DNA of 64,000 nucleotides from Henricia sp. BOLD:AAB3569 (GCA_037783545.1 JBBELK010000570.1:868001-932000), one strand, 5' to 3'. Shown: positions 10,813 through 22,270, counted from the first letter of the stretch. Translations and numbers: made by a program. Notes: generated by a model not told the origin, from the letters alone.

Positions 10813-11465
10813 ACTGGTGGCCATTTTGAAATTTTGGCAGCCATCTTGGACTGATAGGTCCTAGCTAGGCCCCCTATAAGAGTTCCCTACATTTTCCCTA
10901 AACCCAGACCCCTCTCATTTTATTCAGCATCCTCGAATATGTTTAAAAATACATCAAAACTTTTATTCATACTTCTATGAGCTTCTGGAACCAAGAAATA
11001 GGCAAAATTCTGCATTTTTAGTGGTGGCCATTTTAAAATTTTGGCAGCCATCTTGGATATTAAGGTCCTGTGCTGTTCTGAGATATTCCAGTGGATTCCT
11101 TGACCCTGTAAAAGTGGGTATAGACACCAGAATCATACTTCTAGGACTGTCTGCACCCGAGATATAGGCAAAAATAATTTTCACTGGCGGCCATTTTGAA
11201 ATTTTGGCAGCCATCTTGGATTGGTAGGTCCTAGGCTCTTGTAAGTGGATCTATTGGATTCCTTGACCCTAAAAACATGGGTATAGACATCAGAATCGCG
11301 CTGCTGGGTGCTTCACTGACCAAGTTATGGTGATTTTAAGTGATTTTGGCGGCCATTTAAAAAAAAACGTCATCTAGCGAGAGTTCCCCACATATTTCGA
11401 TGGGTCAGACCCCTCTCATTGTATTTTGCACCCTCAAATCCATAAGAAAACACCTTCAAAACTTC
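10813..11465. repeat. Tandem array of ~165-210 bp units
   Basis: The phrase GGCCATTTTGAAATTTTGGC, followed by AGCCATCTTGGA, recurs at about 10818, 11027, 11188 and, degenerate, 11348. Interspersed phrases such as TTCCTTGACCCT and GGGTATAGACA also repeat. The minus-strand open frame across it (10975-11214) is just this repeat read twice. Confidence 0.75.
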
Positions 11466-11875
11466 TGGTAAAGACATCGAGAACGGGACTTTCATTCTGG
11501 ACCCTACTAATACTGACAAAAATGGTTACTACGGCCAGGATATGCATTTTATCATAGTCAATCATATTTTACTATGAAATAGAGGCAAAATACTTTCAAG
11601 TGATACCATGATTGCATTCCTCTGGTCACGCATTACTGAGCACCATTGTTTGGAACATAGAGAAACCCCTTTGCGACAGTTGGTCAGACCTATAGCCTAG
11701 AATATCCAGACACGGCCCGAGCTGCAGGGACATTTAGTCATTTTAAAACGTACTAGGATACGTGCAATATTTTATTGAAGTGATATTTATTCACTTATTA
11801 CATGAATTTAAGCACCGACTGTCAGAGTTTGTCTACGGGAACCTTTTGAGGCGACAGAGTAATTCCATTAAATGA

Positions 11876-12103
11876 CGCTGTGGAACGCCAGCCCATCCCT
11901 CCTCCCCCGTCGGGTCACCAGATTTGACTCCTTGTGATGTTTTTCTTGTGTGGGTATTTAAAGAACAAGTGTTCACCAGTCCAACACGTAACCGTCAGGA
12001 TTTGCAAGCCCGCATTCAACGTGAGTGGACGCAAACACGACGTACATGTAACCTCCAGATGGTGCTCTCGGGACCCACAAGAATGGCATTATCTTTTCAG
12101 TAA
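11876..12103 (+). pseudogene. DDE transposase C-terminal fragment
   Basis: The frame from 11876 to the stop at 12101 contains SPDLTPCDVFLVWVFKEQVF followed by RNRQDLQARI. SPDLTPxDxFLWG is typical of the last catalytic region of mariner/IS630-like (DDE_3) transposases used by animals. Only about 75 codons remain, with a stop just upstream and VFLVWVF in place of the usual FFLWGYL, so it is a decayed remnant. Confidence 0.55.
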
Positions 12104-12181
12104 CAACGAGGAGGTCCACACTGTGGAAGTAAAGGTCGCTGCCGCTGCCGAGGTAGCACTCCATCGTGTAATTATTATTAC

Positions 12182-12845
12182 TGTAGGGAATGCAAGTGCG
12201 CCCTCATTGTTGAAAAGTTGCATATAGTTGATTGACCTAAACCGATTTACACAGAGGACAACTAATTGTTCAGTTTTGATCAGTTGGGTAGGCCAGGTTC
12301 ACTTAGACCTAACAATTGTACTGTAAGTTGTACTTCATTTGGGGAATATTGTGGCTTGTATTTTTGTATGACCAAGTGTTATATGTACTGTATATTTACA
12401 TGCACACATACATGTAAAGAACTGTGTATGTTACCCACCAAGGTTCCGCTGTGACACTTCAAGTTGTGCTTGTATTGTAACAATTTTACTGTGTCAAAGT
12501 GATAGAATTACCATGTACTACTGGTAATTTGAAAACAGCTTGTTGGTAAAATGGTCTAGGTGTCTATTTCCCATTTTTGTGTACATGTTATACATGTAAT
12601 CTGATGATGACCTCAGGCACATGTGAAAATACCTTAACCACTTTTAGCTTAAAGTGCAAGTGTTGCCAACTGATTATATATCCTGTGTATGTAACATGAT
12701 TTTTATTTCGGTCACACTTGAATTTTGTTCTAAACGGTCCACTCGGGTCGCGTGGTCTTAAAGTAGGGAATGTGTAGGGAATGCAAGTGCGCCCTCATTG
12801 TTGAAAAGTTGCATATAGTTGATTGACCTAAACCGATTTACACAG
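12182..12845. repeat. Pair of identical 73 bp direct repeats
   Basis: TGTAGGGAATGCAAGTGCGC at 12182 begins a 73 bp stretch that recurs base for base at 12773-12845, an offset of 591. The 518 bp between them hold no recognised gene. Confidence 0.85.
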
Positions 12846-13423
12846 TGTCCTGTATCTGAATAAGTAGTCCCTACATTTTAATAAATTTACCACTCGTTCC
12901 ATAGGTTTATTTACGAAAGCTTACAAAAAATTGTACTTGATAGTTTTAAAGTATAATGCTTGTTGTTTACATTGCCTGGAAGAGTAGTTTTGGAGAACTT
13001 TTACTTGGCGTAGTAATGTGTAGATGGCAGCTGTGGTGATTAGGCCGGTTGCTAAGGTCTCTTTTTCGATTCTGGAAGTTTCTGTCAGCACACAGTGCAT
13101 TTGTCCTCATTTAACAGCATCTAACTAGGATACTCTAATTTGTGCCAGTGTATTCACGGTAACACACTGTAAGTCTGCTTGATATGGGCTGGTTGATGCC
13201 CATCAAGCGTGATGCTTAATTGTATAATTAATCGAGCTGCAAATTACAAACACTGCTGCTCACAATAGACGCAGTCAGCCGTATAGCAGTAATAGATTTT
13301 ACTGATAAAGTCAATTATACAAAAGTCGATAATTATGTTCTGGCAATGAAATACGAATGTCATCTATAACCTTGAGAACCTTCTCTCTTTCCTTAAGTTT
13401 ATAGTCGAAACTAGAGCACCGAT
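12846..13423. other. No recognised feature
   Basis: AT-rich sequence without a convincing reading frame or repeat that I can support. Confidence 0.4.
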
Positions 13424-13520
13424 CAGGGGCGGATCCAGGATTTTGAAAGGGGGGAGGGGGGTTGGGGGGGGGGGGGAGGGGGGTTGGGGGGGGAGGGGGG
13501 TTGGGGGGGGGGGGGGGGGG
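13424..13520. repeat. hAT-like terminus followed by G-run tract
   Basis: CAGGGGCGGATCCAGGATTT is the start of a widespread class of non-autonomous hAT-like elements; a related end is present at 41469. It is followed by about 70 bp of G runs (up to 18 G in a row) separated by A or TT, so strongly G-quadruplex-prone. The proline-rich open frame on the opposite strand is an artefact of this tract. Confidence 0.6.
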
Positions 13521-13587
13521 TCTGTGAAATGTTTAAGCATGACGGTGTATTGCTCGCGCGGTCCATAAACACTTCGAACAACCAAAT

Positions 13588-13771
13588 GTTAAAGTTGCAC
13601 TGTCCGATTTTAGGCCGATTTGAGCGTCAACATTTCGTTTTAAAGCTAGATTGCTATTTTTAAAGAATGGAAAAAAAGTTATCAGCTTTCATTTGGTACC
13701 AAGAACGTAAAAATCCGTCAAGGATTAGGCCTAATACTAGTCGATTAAAAACAAGAAATAATTAATGTTAA
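13588..13771 (+). repeat. Partial copy of a TTAAAGTTGCA element
   Basis: TTAAAGTTGCACTGTCCG and the following ~180 bp match 24915-25090 (shared TTATCAGCTTTCATTTGGTA and AAGAACGTAAAAATCCGTCA). The right part is missing; the next element starts at 13781. Confidence 0.75.
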
Positions 13772-13780
13772 TTAGGGTAT

Positions 13781-14289
13781 GTTTTGCCCTTACCCGACGT
13801 ATATTAGCATTAGCCAATATTTTCGCGTACAGATATTTTCGCGCATTTCAACATCACTGATATTTTCGCGAGTTATTATTTTCGCGGATGGAAATTATAT
13901 TCACAGAATTGCCTCATTAAAATTATATATTTTCGCGGGGTGTTATTTTCGCGGGCTCTGTCTGGTGCGCGAAATGCGCGAAAATAAAACCACCGCGAAT
14001 ATTTCAGCTTTTACAGTATACTCAGTGCTTTCCCGAGACACTATAACAAACTTCATAGCGTGCTCGGGCGGGATTTGAAGCCACGACCTCCTGCAAACAA
14101 GGCAGACGTCTTTACCACTCGACCACCGAGCTAGCCGGTGTGGAATGGCCGGTTCGAATCAGTTAGCAACGGGGATCGAAATTAATCAGTAATTGATTTA
14201 GCTTACCCGAGGACGCTATAAAGTTTTTCAAAGTGTCTCGGGAAAGCACTGAGTATACAGTGCTAATATACGTCGGGTAAGGGCAAAAC
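13781..14289. mobile_element. 509 bp hairpin element with a tRNA-like loop
   Basis: A perfect 29 bp terminal inverted repeat starts GTTTTGCCCTTACCCGACGT at 13781 and ends as its complement at 14289. A second, inner inverted repeat of ~29 bp (CAGTGCTTTCCCGAGACACT at ~14023-14042 and its complement at ~14232-14251) encloses a tRNA-like sequence. The left half carries about seven scattered copies of TATTTTCGCG (13817-13960). A truncated relative is at 62212-62728. Confidence 0.85.
14061..14131 (-). tRNA. tRNA-like (Thr TGT type), degenerate, within a hairpin element
   Basis: Read on the minus strand the sequence folds as a tRNA. The acceptor is GCTCGG with CCGAGC; the D stem GTC/GAC contains GGTCGAGTGG (A box). 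The anticodon stem is CTGC/GCAG with loop CTTGTTT, giving anticodon TGT. The T arm GGCTTCAAATCCC is one or two changes from a B box. It is slightly short and carries B-box changes, so it is more likely a transposon-borne tRNA relic than a working gene. Confidence 0.55.
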
Positions 14290-15106
14290 AGAGGGGTCCA
14301 TTTAACTCCTTAATTAGGTACTAAATAATGTGCGGCCGAAGCTGAAACCAAAATTAAGTGAGCCCGGAACTAGAATCTATTAGAAAATGCATTAAAAGCT
14401 GTTAATTTGTACAACATGTACATGAAGGAAACAAATTGTTTTAAAGATGTGCGTTCGAATATTTTGGTTAAAAATATTCACTTTTTAGCTATTTGGGAAG
14501 AGGTACCTTTAAATCCTTAATTCGGTATTAATTATTGAGGAGGAGTCTGTTCGGACATTTAGGAAAAATGATGAAATTGTTCCGACTTGAGCCCCGTGTG
14601 GTAAACATCCTCTTGAGTATGTATTCTGGATTGTCATCATTTTTAAATCTGCGGCTGAATCTGCGCTGAATCGATGGGCGGCTTACTTCGGCCAGGTGAA
14701 TATTTGTGGGAAAATTTGTGGAGGGGAGAGTGTGACTGTGAATTTGTACATGAATTTTCACGTGAATATTTGTGGGAAAATATGTGTCCAAGAGAGCGGG
14801 ACGTGAATTTTCACGTGAATATTTACGTTAATTTTAATTAGTCCTTTCAGGGCCACCATAGAAAACCCTACCAGTTTCAGCCAAGAATATTTTTGTTTTA
14901 ATTTAATTTAATTTGATTTTATTTAATAGGTATAATTAACTTCAATTCGCAGCCCGTATATGCTGAATAACATGATGCTTACAAGTATGTTCCATCGGCA
15001 TACCTACGTATAAATTGAGACATATCGTCTGTTCACAGATGTTGGGAAAAAAAGCATATAGCTTATCTTCTCTGGTCCGTAGTACATGAAGTCGGTACCG
15101 TTAGTG
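14290..15106. other. No gene; internal repeats near 14700-14830
   Basis: GAATATTTGTGGGAAAAT and ACGTGAATTTTCACGTGAAT recur between 14695 and 14825. The minus-strand open frame 14528-14791 reads through this repeat and is not convincing as a gene. Confidence 0.4.
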
Positions 15107-15310
15107 CAGCAGATAAGTGAAACAATCCTTCAAAACTGGATACAAGCACCAAATTTTGCATGTATATCCCTCTTGAGCCACTTTTTTGGAAAAGCCCGTT
15201 AGCCACTTGAAAATTCAAAATGGCCGCCATTTTTCAAGATGGCCACTATATCCTTATGACATGACCTCATAAAATGCCAGAGAATTGGCCGATTTGAATG
15301 ATCTTGGAAT
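15107..15310 (+). repeat. Dispersed repeat, inverted relative of 18717-18960
   Basis: From GCAGATAAGTGAA onward, this stretch (GGATACAAGCACCAAATTTT, AAGCCCGTTAGCCACTTGAA, AATGGCCGCCATTTTTCAAG, ATCTTGGAATCC) matches the complement of 18717-18960. The pair flanks 3.4 kb that includes the satellite array. Confidence 0.85.
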
Positions 15311-16079
15311 CCAATTATATGTTTTTGATCCTCTAGAAGCCGAATTTATAACTCTAAATTTCCCCAGGGGCTTCTGTCTATCATTTTTGTTGTTGATTAA
15401 GGCCCCTAACCCTCCGATTTTCAATGGTACCGTTGTCGAAGTACAAATTTGCAGTTTTATTTTAATTACTAAACTTTTTTTGGCTGATAAAGCTCAAATC
15501 CAAGGTATTTCTCTATTAACCCTTCTAATTTAAGCCTGTGCGGTCACCTTTAATCCGGGGTTCACCCTTCGGCCACAGCGAACCGCAGGAAGCAGGGCAT
15601 TTATTTTAGGGAATCCTCATTGAAATGTGTACAAAACCTGATCCCCTTGTAATGTCGCACTTGGTTTGCCGCACAATCAATCACCCATGCTTTCCCAGCC
15701 CTGTATGCAAACAACAGCTGTGTTCAACCAATCGTTGACCCAGACAAAGTGTATTATGTACACAACAAATACCTTTCAGTCCAGTGGAAATAATCCCCAG
15801 CAAAATTTCAATTACGCACAGTGACCATTTATTACTGGATGATTTGAGTGGGGCAGAGCTTGTGTACTTCTAGGGGTTGGGCTTGTATATATGTATATTG
15901 TCGGATAAGTCAAATTTCCAGTTTATATGATGTAAGGGATCTCCATTCAACATATTCAGACCATTTGACTTGTACTTCGTCCACCACAGAAGGCTATATG
16001 GGTAAAACAAACATACTCTTCAAAACAGTCGCTAGGATCAACCGCGTCTGTTTTTGGGGTATTGACGCTCGGGTTAAGG

Positions 16080-17560
16080 GGCATGGTGTAGCAGCACCCC
16101 TTAGCCGCACCTATGGTGGGAATGCGCCTTTTAGCATTGTCTTATGGTTTGAAAGCACCCTTTAGCCACATCCTATGGTGGGAAGATGGTGTGACAGCAC
16201 CCTTTAGCAGCACACTATGGTGGGAAGGCGCCCTTTGACAGTGCCTTATGGTGCTACTGGCATCCTTCAGTCGCACGCTATGTTGGTATGGCACCCTTTA
16301 GCGGCATCTTATTGTGTAACCAGCCCACTTTAGCTGCACCATATGGTGGTAAGGTGCCATTTAGCGGCGCCTTATGATTGGACAGCACCCTTATCAGCAC
16401 GCTATGGTGTGAAGGCACCCTTCGGCAGTGCCTCATGGTGTTACTGGCACGTTATGATGGAATGGCACCCTTTAGTGGCATCTCATCGTCTAACAACACC
16501 CAATCTTTAGCCGCGCCCTATGGTGGAAGGGCACACTTTAGCCGCAACTTATCGTATAATAGCACCCTTTAGTCGCGCCCTATTTTGAAGGGCATACTTT
16601 AGCGGCATCTTATAGTGTGGCCGCACCATTTAGCAGTGTTCTATGGTGGGAAGGCGCCTTTTAGCAGCCTCTTTGTGGTGTTACCGCCACCCTGTGGTAC
16701 ATGTATGGCGCCCGTAAGCGGTATCTTATGACGAAGCAGCACCCTGTAGCCGTGCCCTATGGTGGGAATGCGCTCTTTAGCAGCACCTTATGGTGTGACA
16801 GCACCCTTGAGCCACACCATATGGTGGGAAGATGGTGTGACGTCACACTTTAGCATGCACTCTGCGGTGGGAAGGCACCCTTTGGCAGCGCCTTATGGTG
16901 TTACCGGCACGCTATTTTGGTATGGCGCCCTTTAGCGGCATCTTATCGTGTAACAGCACTCTTAATTTATTTAGCCACACCCTATGGTGGAAGGGCACAC
17001 CACACTTTCGCGGCATCTTTTGGTGTAACGGCACCATTTGGCCAAGCCCTATGGTGGGAAGGCGGAATCTTATGGAGTGACATCACCCTGTAGACGTCGG
17101 GCATGGTGGGAAGGCGAGCTTTATAGCTGCACCTTATGGTGTGATAGGACCCTTTAGCCATGCCCCCTATGGTGGGGAAGCGCCCTTTAGCAGCGTCATA
17201 ACGTGTGACAGCACCCTTTGGCCGTTCGCTATGGTGTGATGGCGCCATATAGCAGAGCGTTATGGTATGATAGCACCCTTTAGCTGCGCGCTATGGTGGC
17301 AAAGTGACCTTTAGCAGCACATTGTGGTGTCAGACCCTTTAGCTGAGTGCTATGGTGAGAAGGAGCTACATGTAGTAGTGTTCTATGGTGTGACAACATC
17401 TTCTAACTGTCCCCTATGGAAGGAACGCGTCCTGTAGAGGGTCCTTGTGGTGTGACAGCCCCCTTTATCCGCGTGCTGTGGTGTGAAAGTACCCTTTAGA
17501 GCAGCGCCTTATGGTGTGACAGCACCTTAATTTTAGCAGCACGCTATGGTAGTTAGGGGC
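16080..17560 (+). repeat. Satellite array, ~31 bp monomer, often paired as ~62 bp dimers
   Basis: About 1.5 kb of tandem units with the pattern GCACCCTTTAGC, then a variable GC-rich triplet, then CCTATGGTG and GGAAG or TGACA. Two alternating versions (ending TATGGTGGGAAG and TATGGTGTGACAGC) give a higher-order dimer. By unit length there are roughly 45-48 monomers with moderate divergence and indels. Open frames on both strands here are by-products of the repeat. Confidence 0.92.
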
Positions 17561-17706
17561 GACAATAACAGACAAGGAAGGACATTTGGTGTATCCTTTC
17601 CCATAAAAAATGCAAGTTTCCTATCATGCCATTTCCTGATGAGAACAGAAGTTCCTTAAATACAGTCAACTTGTGATTAACGAGGCAATTATCAACAAGA
17701 CTCTCC

Positions 17707-18236
17707 TTAAAGGGCCCATGACGTGCTAAACAGCTTTGTGCCTAATCTTTGCTTCATATTACAGATTACTTACTATTGTTCGTTTCGATGTAAAATCAAT
17801 ACAAGGTAGACTTTTTCAACTTTGAAGATTTCATTGCAATAAATCAGAGACAGAGGGCGCTGTTTGGAGTGCATCCCTTAAGGAAGACTGAAGGGAAAAC
17901 TTCAAGTTGGACTTGAAGCAAATTGCTGCAGTTTTCTCTAGCTCCCCCAGTTTTGTCATGGCTTATCAACAGGCAAAATGGAAAACAAACTCAAACAGCC
18001 ATGGATTACAAAATTTCAAGTAAGTTTGAGAAAAAAGTGGAATCTTTTGTGGAGTTTTTGCCTCTTGTGACATCATGACCTTGGTCATGAATATGCATAC
18101 ATTAGCATAAAAACTAAACATATTTGTTTTAACCCACAAAACCAGCTACAAATAGGATTTTTATGACTGTAACTGAGTAAAGTGGTTTTACAGCTTAGAT
18201 TTCTTTGATAAAAATCCCAAATCATGGGCCCTTTAA
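17707..18236 (+). mobile_element. 530 bp TTAA-flanked MITE
   Basis: Begins TTAAAGGGCCCATGA and ends TCATGGGCCCTTTAA, a perfect inverted terminus with TTAA outermost, as expected for TTAA-specific elements (piggyBac- or Kolobok-like). No coding capacity. Relatives are at 31634-34199 (split by an insertion), 50025-50349 (minus, partial) and 52895-53450. Confidence 0.8.
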
Positions 18237-18344
18237 GTGACGGATTTCCTCTAGGTCCAAAAGCTGATCTCTAGAGCTGCGCGTCTCAAAAATCCCTAGA
18301 AGTGCAGGTTCTCGGGTAGTCTCGTGGCGAAACTGTAACGTAAT

Positions 18345-18716
18345 GTGGGCGAAGGTATGTGTCATGTTTCACGTAAATATCATTTGGTGTGTGTTGTGAT
18401 ACTGGTGTGTGTGCAGCCTTCCAAGCTTTACCGCGGTGCTTATGATAATGAGCCAAAAGCTTTGCAGTGGTCCCGCACCGAAATTCGGTGCGGACGTCAA
18501 CCGATCAACGATGAGTTCTCACAGCAAATCTCCAGATGTTTTGGCCAGCCGAGCATCCCCAGAAGGTCTGGCCACAAGACTATACATGTAGTTCTCAGAG
18601 AGCATGCCAATTCAGACATAGTGGCGCACCCTGCCCAGTGGCTCATACGGAGGCTGGTGCAGTCAGCCTTACCACGCGGCGTTAATAATTGTTAATAATT
18701 GATAAAACAAATTAAT
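18345..18716. other. Unidentified open frame
   Basis: A plus-strand frame of 116 codons (18345-18695) has plausible amino-acid composition, but I recognise no domain. It overlaps a second open frame and has no splice or start context that would support a gene. Confidence 0.2.
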
Positions 18717-18960
18717 GGATTCCAAGATCGTTCAAATTGGACGAATCTCTGACCTTTTATGAGGTCAAAACACAATTCTATGTCGACAAGGCGGCCATCT
18801 TGAAAAAATGGCGGCCATTTTGAATTTTCAAGTGGCTAACGGGCTTTTCCAAATAAGTGGTCCAAGAGGGATATCCATGCAAAATTTGGTGCTTGTATCC
18901 ACTTGTGAACGATTCCCCTGAAATATTCACTTATCTGCTCCACTACGTGTTCGGCTTTCA
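18717..18960 (-). repeat. Dispersed repeat, inverted copy of 15107-15310
   Basis: Its complement begins GCAGATAAGTGAATATTTC and continues as the 15.1 kb copy, with about 15% differences. It overlaps the C-terminal 40 or so codons of the PAN-like frame, so that tail is repeat-derived. Confidence 0.85.
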
Positions 18961-19233
18961 CTGCCAACGGGAACCGCGACGCCGTGGCCTCGTTCAGCTC
19001 ACACCTCTTCTTCTGGTCCGAGTAGTGGAACGACAAACATCGGCTCTCGACGGTTATCGCACAAACTCGGCTGCATAGGACACTCGAAGCTACGGTAAGA
19101 TTGCGATAAGCGTGACCATAGAGGATACCGTTTGGAACGCCGTAGAAAGCGTACTGCAAACCCCATGAGTGGACATTTTCTCGGCCCGCAGATGCACTTA
19201 CAACCTCAGCTGGGCCTACAGAGCCAAAACCAA
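18836..19233 (-). pseudogene. PAN/apple-like domain exon
   Basis: The minus-strand frame after an acceptor (GCTATCCTATAG at ~19234) encodes a PAN/apple-like module. It reads GHAYRNLTVASSVLCSRVC, then SRCLSFHYS, then KKRCELNEAT and finally EQISEYF, with cysteines spaced as in PAN domains of secreted animal proteins. No signal peptide is in this exon; it would come from an upstream exon I cannot identify. After SEYF the frame enters a dispersed repeat and stops at 18836 without a GT donor. This is either a terminal exon with an exonised repeat or an exon cut by the repeat. Confidence 0.55.
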
Positions 19234-19249
19234 CTATAGGATAGCAAAA

Positions 19250-20940
19250 CAAATGGAAAACATTTTAAAGGAAAACATTCTTTCAAAAGATGCATATGGG
19301 TGCAGGGATAAAGCTAGTTGTGCTGCTGAACTGACTGATGATGGAAACCAAAATTATAAGATGACCATTTGATAAAACCTAACTGCGTCTTGTTGTCATG
19401 ACAGTATAAACGACAAATCAGAGACGCGCGCAGTTGTAATCATGCCACCGAGGGATATATTAGGGGCGTTCGAGATGCTTACACCGTGTAACACACACTC
19501 ACACCGGAGCGTTCTTTTAGCCATCACGTGATACACGAGTCTGCCCCAGTGGCAGCCACCAACCGAGCTCGCGGCATGCAGGGTCTGTGGTGTACGGCTC
19601 TGTGTAATGACATCACCTTGTAAGCTCGAGTAGTAAAACATGGTGACGTGAGTACGAAGAAAAACACATATTTATGACGCAAAATAGGAGGGAATAGGGC
19701 TGTAAATACATTTCGCTTATAGATGTCTGTGGGCATTGACAACATTTGTTACGGTACCATTTGGACAACAAATTTTGCTCAGCGCCGGGTAAATTTTCCC
19801 TCGCGAGTCCAACAACGACAGTGTTTATAAAAGCCTCCCCTGGCAACAACCTTTGACCGGTGTTTCCAGAATTTGAAGCGAAACCCCGCTTCGTTCGTTT
19901 TGCATCTTCTGGAGGCTTCTCCTCTGGTGTAAACCCCGTGTTTCACGGTTTAAGCATCTCGAAAGCCCCTATATATTTTTTTAAAAAGCAACTTATCTAA
20001 TATACAATTCTCGTCTTGGTAGATTATATACAATGTTAGTCATCCGTGTGAATTGCTAAAATTATTCCAGTATTGTTCGTAAGCCATTGGTATTACCTTG
20101 TAAATTTAATCTGCGACAATACCTTTGTAATAAATTACGCTGTTCAATTTTTGAAGAAAATTTTATTTTACCTATAATGCTATTAACTGCATATTCATTA
20201 CTCTACCACAGCGATTAGTTATCCTTAATACTTATTGATCGAAAAGTGGTCACAACCACCGTATGACGTAAGAGACTACAAGTAGAAGTGACTATAATTT
20301 TAGAAGTGAATTAACAGACATGAAGAGCGAAAACTTAAAGCGGATTAAAGACTACGTCTTTAAACCAAGGACAATGAAAAACAGGGCGATCGAGCTGTTG
20401 TGTTCATATGAACATTCACATTGTGACTTGCAGACAATTGAAACGTCGGCAGCCCCATCTTAATTCCCATTCCCGGTTCCTTCTTAATCCGTTCTCCTTT
20501 AAGACGACACTCGAATAAACCGTCGAGGTATTTAATAATTTCGTCATGGGTCAGGGCCTTGTAGTTGCGGATGAGCTTTTAGAGGTTGTTTTTGATTAAA
20601 CGGAAGGTATTTGCCCTATTAAAGAATGTTGCTAATGTCTAAATTGTTTGAAATGAAGAAATTACTTTATTCCGCCACCTTGGTTCACTCATTAGCTGTA
20701 TACTACTGCCAAAGTAGATCCCCAAGATGACGAAATAAGTACAACAAATGAATGATGATAAAGATAAGAACAGAAAACTAACTAACTTTTAGATACACCG
20801 AGACCTTACGTCACTGCACTGCCGTGTAGATCTTCTGATGCACTGCAGGAACAGAGAGTCTGTCACCGTACGACAGTCAGCCAGAGTTTTTATAAAGACG
20901 GTCACACCTAAGTGCTTTGTGCGTTGCGTAATAAGCAGCT
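19250..20940. other. No recognised gene
   Basis: Several short overlapping open frames on both strands (19.4-19.85 kb), none with a recognisable domain. The rest is AT-rich and non-coding in appearance. Confidence 0.4.
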
Positions 20941-20942
20941 GA

Positions 20943-21600
20943 ATGCATGTTGAACACAGCTGGTGCACGACAATACAAAATATTTTTTACCGGGCACACA
21001 ACAATTTGGATACGCGGGGCTGCTTGCAGCCACTTACAGGGTTACCCATGCCGGACCGGTTAATGGGGAGGCTCCAGACTAACATAGACCAAGGCAAGTC
21101 GACAGGCCCATCAACTGACAAGCCATTGAAGGACCAATTTTGCGAAAATTTCTCATTTATGAACGCAGTACGAAGAAACCGGACAAACCCACAACGTATT
21201 AGACCCCGCCTGGCCCCAGACGACGATTTTTTTGTTAATTCTTTGAACTTTCCACAGCTATCTTACATTGCAACGTCGAATGTGCAAACGGTTCTGCGGA
21301 CCGAACCGGTGCAGCCCCCTCCTGTCATATGAGCTTTCAAGAACAATATCAACCTTACCGGTCTATGTGAAACTAGATGACCTGATAGTGGTGAAGACGG
21401 CAATCTTTATCTGGTCCGGACCGACCGACAACTCTGGTCAACGTGGTGTAGCCCTTGCTATGACATCATCAGCCCGACAGGCAATCATCAGCTGGGAGCC
21501 AGTGTCATACCGCATTTTAACTGCAAGATTTCAACACCGCCATGGAAGACTGACCACCACCGTCTGCTATGCACCTACTGACGAATCGAGCCCCTACTGA
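20943..21600 (+). pseudogene. Non-LTR retrotransposon (LINE) endonuclease remnant
   Basis: Between 21346 and 21597 one frame reads SGPTDNSGQRGVALAM, then ISWEPVSYRILTARF, then TTTVCYAPTDES. This is the central part of the APE-type endonuclease of animal LINEs, where a GVAL block is followed by WEPVS and CYAPT. The catalytic ends (N and E motifs, and the SDH motif) are absent. The preceding frame (20943-21332) may be LINE leader sequence but shows no motif. Confidence 0.65.
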
Positions 21601-21950
21601 CGAAGCAAGCAAATATACTTAATTGCATCCGATGAAGTAGTTGTTGCTACGAAAGCTATTATGCAATTTGGCTCTATATAAGTTTGTCTTATAAGTGCTA
21701 CAATATACCTTTTTGATTTGTTTACCTGACTAACACGGCTACCCCCCTTTTTGTTCAGTAATTTAATCAACTGCAGGCAGTCCTTGGTCGCTGCCCACCC
21801 CTTGGCATTTCCTTGGTCCTCACCAATGCTAATATAACTAAATAATATACCTTTTTAACCTTTCCGCATTTTTTTCTTTTTTGGGAAAGACTTTGTACCC
21901 TGAACCAAACAATATATGATTCTTATTTGGGTGAAATGAGAACAACCTGC

Positions 21951-22270
21951 CTTTCCCGTATTAGGGCGACCGGTTATGGGTAAAAAAGGCGTATTAGGAC
22001 GACCGACCGCATTAGGGCGACCGATAGCCGGTCGTCCTAACGCCAAGTGCTTCAAAAACCATCTTTATTAGGCCAAAAACCATTTTTATTAGGTTTCTCA
22101 CCATTTTTATTAGGTTTGTAACCATTTTTGTCTAGGTTGAAAAACATTTTTATGAGAACTTTAAGTCGAAAAAATGGGTGTCAACGGCAGAGTTTCTTGC
22201 CGACAAATTTGCCGTTTTAGTGGTTCCCCAGAGCACTCTTTCCAAAACGGTCGTCCTAATACGGGAAAAG
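21951..22270. mobile_element. 320 bp MITE with internal ~21 bp repeats
   Basis: Inverted ends CTTTCCCGTATTAGGGCGAC and GTCGTCCTAATACGGGAAAA. Inside, ACCATTTTTATTAGGTT recurs about four times (22070-22140), and GGGCGACCG-type words recur near the left end. Confidence 0.8.

Noticed and set aside
10975..11214. Open frame with repeated NIQDGCQNFKMAT-like phrases
   Set aside because: Produced by the tandem array that carries GGCCATTTTGAAATTTTGGC; not a protein repeat.
13364..13585. Proline-rich minus-strand frame
   Set aside because: Translation of the G-run tract.
16378..17248. Open frames on both strands in the satellite
   Set aside because: Both strands stay open because of monomer length and composition; repeats explain them.
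16080..17560. CRISPR-like array
   Set aside because: Units are contiguous and diverged with no unique spacers, and the DNA is from an animal.
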